A DNA stretch of 64,000 nt. Source: Porticoccus sp002341315 (GTDB taxonomy: Bacteria; Pseudomonadota; Gammaproteobacteria; Pseudomonadales; Porticoccaceae). The notes below the pieces were generated by a model. That model was not told where the DNA came from. It saw only the letters and a program-made list of their open reading frames with translations, and did no database searches. Both the position numbers and the translations under genes were made by a program. Location: assembly GCF_047634355.1 (NCBI RefSeq), contig NZ_JBLIAL010000004.1; one strand, written 5' to 3'. Below are positions 61,412 to 64,000 of this stretch, in pieces (positions within the stretch are counted from its first letter, which is position 1; every line of letters begins with the position of its first letter).

Positions 61412-62614
61412 ATGCGTTTATCCAGTGTACAAATCTTTCAGCAGGGAATTTCGGGAATACTTGATCAGCAGAGCAAGTTGGCCAAAACGGAACAACAGCT
61501 GGCTACTGGCAAGCGTATCCAGGTTCCCTCAGATGATCCGGTAGCGGCTGTGCAGATTTTGAATCTCAATGAAGATATGGCGTTGCTGGATCAGTATCAG
61601 CGCAATGGTAATTTGGCCGAGGGGCAGCTGGCACTGGAAGATACGGTGCTTGCCAATGTAGGCAATGTGCTGCAACGGGTCAGGGAGTTGGTGGTTCAGG
61701 CCAACAATGCCTCCCAGTCCGTTGAAACCCGCCGCAGTGCGAGTGTGGAAATAGAAGGGTTGCTTGAACAGCTCCAGTCGCTGGCCAATACCCGAGACTC
61801 GGAAGGTGAATATATTTTTGCCGGGTTTCAGGCCGACGCAGTGCCGTTTACACGGCAAAACGGTCAGTACGCCTACCAGGGTGATGATGGTCAACGATTC
61901 CTGCAGTTGGGCAAGTCATCCCAGGTGGCGGTAAGGGATTCCGGGTTTAATGTCTTTATGGCTGTGCCCACCGGTAATGGCCGCTTTGATGTGAAGCCTG
62001 ACGCCGCCAATGCCGGCACAGGAGTAATTGGCAGTGCCACGGTTGACGGCAATTTTATTCGGGATACTTATTCAATCACTTTCAGTCAGGCGCTTCCCGG
62101 TGATCCGGTGACATATGAAGTGCGGGATTCCTCCAATGCCCTGTTGACCAGCGGTAACTATCAGGAGGGTGACGAAATCAATTTTGCCGGAGCCAGCATT
62201 CAGGTTGGCGGCCTCCCTGTCGATGGTGATCGTTTTGAGGTCTTTCCCTCTGCCCGTGAAGGCATGTTTGCCAGCATTCAGGCTATTGCAGATTCCCTGG
62301 CCAGTGCGGTTGATTCCCCCGCCGGAGTGGCTTCGGTCAACAATGCCATGGGACGTGGATTGAATAATCTCGATCAGGCCATTGGACACATGCTTGCAGT
62401 TAGAGCTGACGTGGGAGTTCGCCAGAATCAGGTGGAAAATCAGCAGTCGCTGAATGAGGACTTTAATCTGCAATTGGAGCAGACACTTTCCAGTGTGCAG
62501 GACCTCGATTATGCGCAGGCCATCAGTGAACTTAACCTGCAGTTAACCGCATTGCAGGCCGCCCAGCAGGCTTATGTGAAAGTCCAGGGATTATCCCTGT
62601 TTAATTATCTGTAA
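61412..62614 (+). CDS. flgL: Hook-associated protein FlgL (HAP3)
   Basis: A 400-residue junction protein related to flagellin. N-terminal KTEQQLATGKRIQVPSDDPVAA and C-terminal QAISELNLQLTALQAAQQAYVKVQGLSLFNYL (in pieces) are diagnostic. I chose ATG 61412 with AGGTGG upstream in place of the GTG four codons earlier. The following 311 bases to the flagellin gene hold its promoter. Confidence 0.94.
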   Translation: MRLSSVQIFQQGISGILDQQSKLAKTEQQLATGKRIQVPSDDPVAAVQILNLNEDMALLDQYQRNGNLAEGQLALEDTVLANVGNVLQRVRELVVQANNASQSVETRRSASVEIEGLLEQLQSLANTRDSEGEYIFAGFQADAVPFTRQNGQYAYQGDDGQRFLQLGKSSQVAVRDSGFNVFMAVPTGNGRFDVKPDAANAGTGVIGSATVDGNFIRDTYSITFSQALPGDPVTYEVRDSSNALLTSGNYQEGDEINFAGASIQVGGLPVDGDRFEVFPSAREGMFASIQAIADSLASAVDSPAGVASVNNAMGRGLNNLDQAIGHMLAVRADVGVRQNQVENQQSLNEDFNLQLEQTLSSVQDLDYAQAISELNLQLTALQAAQQAYVKVQGLSLFNYL

Positions 62615-62782
62615 TAGCCCCATCCTGTTTGCTTTCCTTTCAGGCCAGGTAGTTGCTGTGTCGGCAATACTGGTTTGTCCGCCTTCTTTTGTGATAGGCA
62701 TCGCATTTTGTTGTTTGAACTGTAGAGACCGTCACACTTTCTTCTTTAAATCAATGGATTGAAAAAAATTCTAAAAAAAAGC

Positions 62783-62809
62783 TAAAGAACTTTCCTCGTC
62801 GGTCGATAT
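62783..62809 (+). promoter_or_regulatory. Sigma-28 promoter of the flagellin gene
   Basis: TAAA (62783-62786), 15 bases, then GTCGATAT (62802-62809), against TAAA-N15-GCCGATAA. It leaves a leader of about 105 bases before the flagellin ATG. The rest of 62615-62925 shows no gene. Confidence 0.8.
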
Positions 62810-62925
62810 ACAGGTTATCGATCGCAACGTATCCGTCGTCGATGAGAGATTCCAGCGTCGAAGAAACAGCCGTCTGAAAGGCCTTGATCTGCCAGACGGA
62901 AAGGAAAACAAAGAGGAAAATAGTT

Positions 62926-64000
62926 ATGGCACAGGTAATCAATACCAATATTGCTTCGCTCACAGCGCAGCGCAACCTGAATTCATCCCAGGGTGATTTG
63001 AGCACAGCACTGCAACGCCTCTCTTCAGGCTTGCGTATTAACAGCGCAAAAGATGATGCTGCGGGTTTGGCAATTTCTGAGCGTTTTACTACCCAGATCC
63101 GGGGCCTGAACCAGGCTGCCCGCAATGCCAACGATGGGATATCTCTCTCACAGACGGCTGAGGGTGATTTGTCGCAGATCACCAATAACCTGCAACGTAT
63201 TCGCGAATTGTCAGTGCAATCTGCCAACGCCACTAACAGCTCAAGCGACCGCGCTGCCCTTCAAGCCGAAGTTGCCGAGCTGGTCGCTGAAATTGACCGG
63301 GTGGCATCAACCAGTTCTTTTAATGGCGTCAAGCTGCTGAATGGATCTTTTGCTTCACAGGTTTTTCAGGTGGGTGCCAATGCCGGGGAGACTGTCAGTA
63401 TTTCCAGTATCACCAGTGCACGAACCTCATCGCTTGGTCAATCGACGGGTGCCAATATGGCAGCACCTGGAACAGCGGTACAGGCAGGCTTTGCCGATGG
63501 TGATCTGACGGTCAACGGCTTTGCGATCTCTGCTACGGCAGATGCAAAAGCGATTGCCGATGCGATAACCGCCGCAGATGTCGGTCTGAGCGCCACGGCT
63601 ACCAATGCCCAGGCAGGTATCGCCTTTGCCGATGTGGTGGGCACGGCCGGTTCACTCGCTTCACCGACAGAAAATACGGTTACCGGGATTGCCGGTACAG
63701 CCGATGCCAACGGTCAGGCATTTATTCTGACCATTGATGGTGTAGAGGCTGTCAATGTGACCCTGGCAGACACCGAGACTGTCGCCACCGGCGCTATTGC
63801 AACAGAGATCGATTCAGATTTTGCAGCCTTCATTGCAGCCAGTTCAGGTGCGTACAGCATCACCTCCGGCACCCTGGCCGGTGGTGACCTGGTTCTTTCC
63901 AAAGCGGATGGTACTGCCATTACCTTTGATACCAGCACCAGCACATTAGGGGGTGTGGCTGCCAGTGTGACTGAGTCCGAGACTACCGGTGGCACCCCGG
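62926..64000 (+). CDS. fliC: Flagellin (3' end outside window)
   Basis: The first 358 residues of a flagellin, the filament subunit. MAQVINTNIASLTAQRNLNSSQGDL and LSSGLRINSAKDDAAGLAISERF are the D0/D1 signature, followed by LSVQSANATNSSSDRAALQAEV (read in pieces). From about residue 165 the sequence turns to a variable, Ala/Thr/Asp-rich domain with repeats of TADA-type segments. The frame runs off the window without a stop. ATG has AGAGGA about ten bases upstream and a sigma-28 promoter before it. Confidence 0.96.
   Translation, partial: MAQVINTNIASLTAQRNLNSSQGDLSTALQRLSSGLRINSAKDDAAGLAISERFTTQIRGLNQAARNANDGISLSQTAEGDLSQITNNLQRIRELSVQSANATNSSSDRAALQAEVAELVAEIDRVASTSSFNGVKLLNGSFASQVFQVGANAGETVSISSITSARTSSLGQSTGANMAAPGTAVQAGFADGDLTVNGFAISATADAKAIADAITAADVGLSATATNAQAGIAFADVVGTAGSLASPTENTVTGIAGTADANGQAFILTIDGVEAVNVTLADTETVATGAIATEIDSDFAAFIAASSGAYSITSGTLAGGDLVLSKADGTAITFDTSTSTLGGVAASVTESETTGGTP

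Overview
The window looks like a gammaproteobacterial chromosome. Three things suggest this: the tRNA-Leu / rnr / rlmB / rpsF-rpsR-(DUF2232)-rplI-dnaB gene order known from Pseudomonas-like genomes, a polar-type flgA/M/N plus flgBCDEFGHIJKL cluster with sigma-28 promoter motifs, and a multi-subunit Mrp/Mnh-type antiporter. Species cannot be fixed from this sequence; a marine or environmental member is an inference.

Layout. (a) 1-4061: C-terminal genes of an Mrp-like cation/proton antiporter operon with three MnhD/NuoLMN-type subunits. (b) 4149-10518: core and accessory genes for a RIO kinase, a YbiT-type ABC-F ATPase, an ArsC-type arsenate reductase, a TVP38-flavin reductase fusion, a 39-residue basic protein and a Rnk-like protein. 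(c) About 10906-39013: a 28 kb genomic island inserted in the 3' end of a tRNA-Leu gene, bounded by a 79-bp near-perfect direct repeat (10827-10905 and 38957-39035). It holds a hipBA module and then one uninterrupted plus-strand string of defence genes. (d) 39014-47798: tRNA-Leu(CAG), rnr, rlmB, the ribosomal/dnaB operon with a candidate S6:S18 leader, panC and panD. (e) 47980-64000: PilZ/GGDEF genes, flgN, flgM, flgA, then flgB to flgL, and the start of a flagellin gene.

The island is the accessory part. After hipBA comes a small excisionase-like HTH gene, an SNF2-type helicase, a DUF4391 protein, a SIR2-HerA pair, a type III-like Mod methyltransferase, a Res helicase-nuclease, an SbcD/YhaO-like phosphoesterase with its SbcC/YhaN-like ATPase, and a Wadjet-like JetABCD set. 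Most neighbours overlap by 4 bases, which suggests co-translation. SIR2-HerA (NAD+ depletion/nuclease), type III R-M and Wadjet (plasmid cleavage) are each known defence modules; their joining with SNF2-DUF4391 and SbcCD-like genes in one string is the most unusual feature of the window.

Two details in the island deserve most attention. Between mod and res lie two tandem 73-nt units (22747-22819 and 22820-22892). They differ in sequence but keep the same stem-loops through at least six to seven compensated base-pair changes. Each ends in a Shine-Dalgarno-like loop and an ATG, and the second ATG is the res start. This looks like a structured RNA controlling res translation, and I do not recognise it. 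Second, jetA carries an in-frame TGA at 31021-31023 where TGG (Trp) fits, cutting off the first 43 codons, so this Wadjet copy may be damaged. No integrase was recognised in the island.
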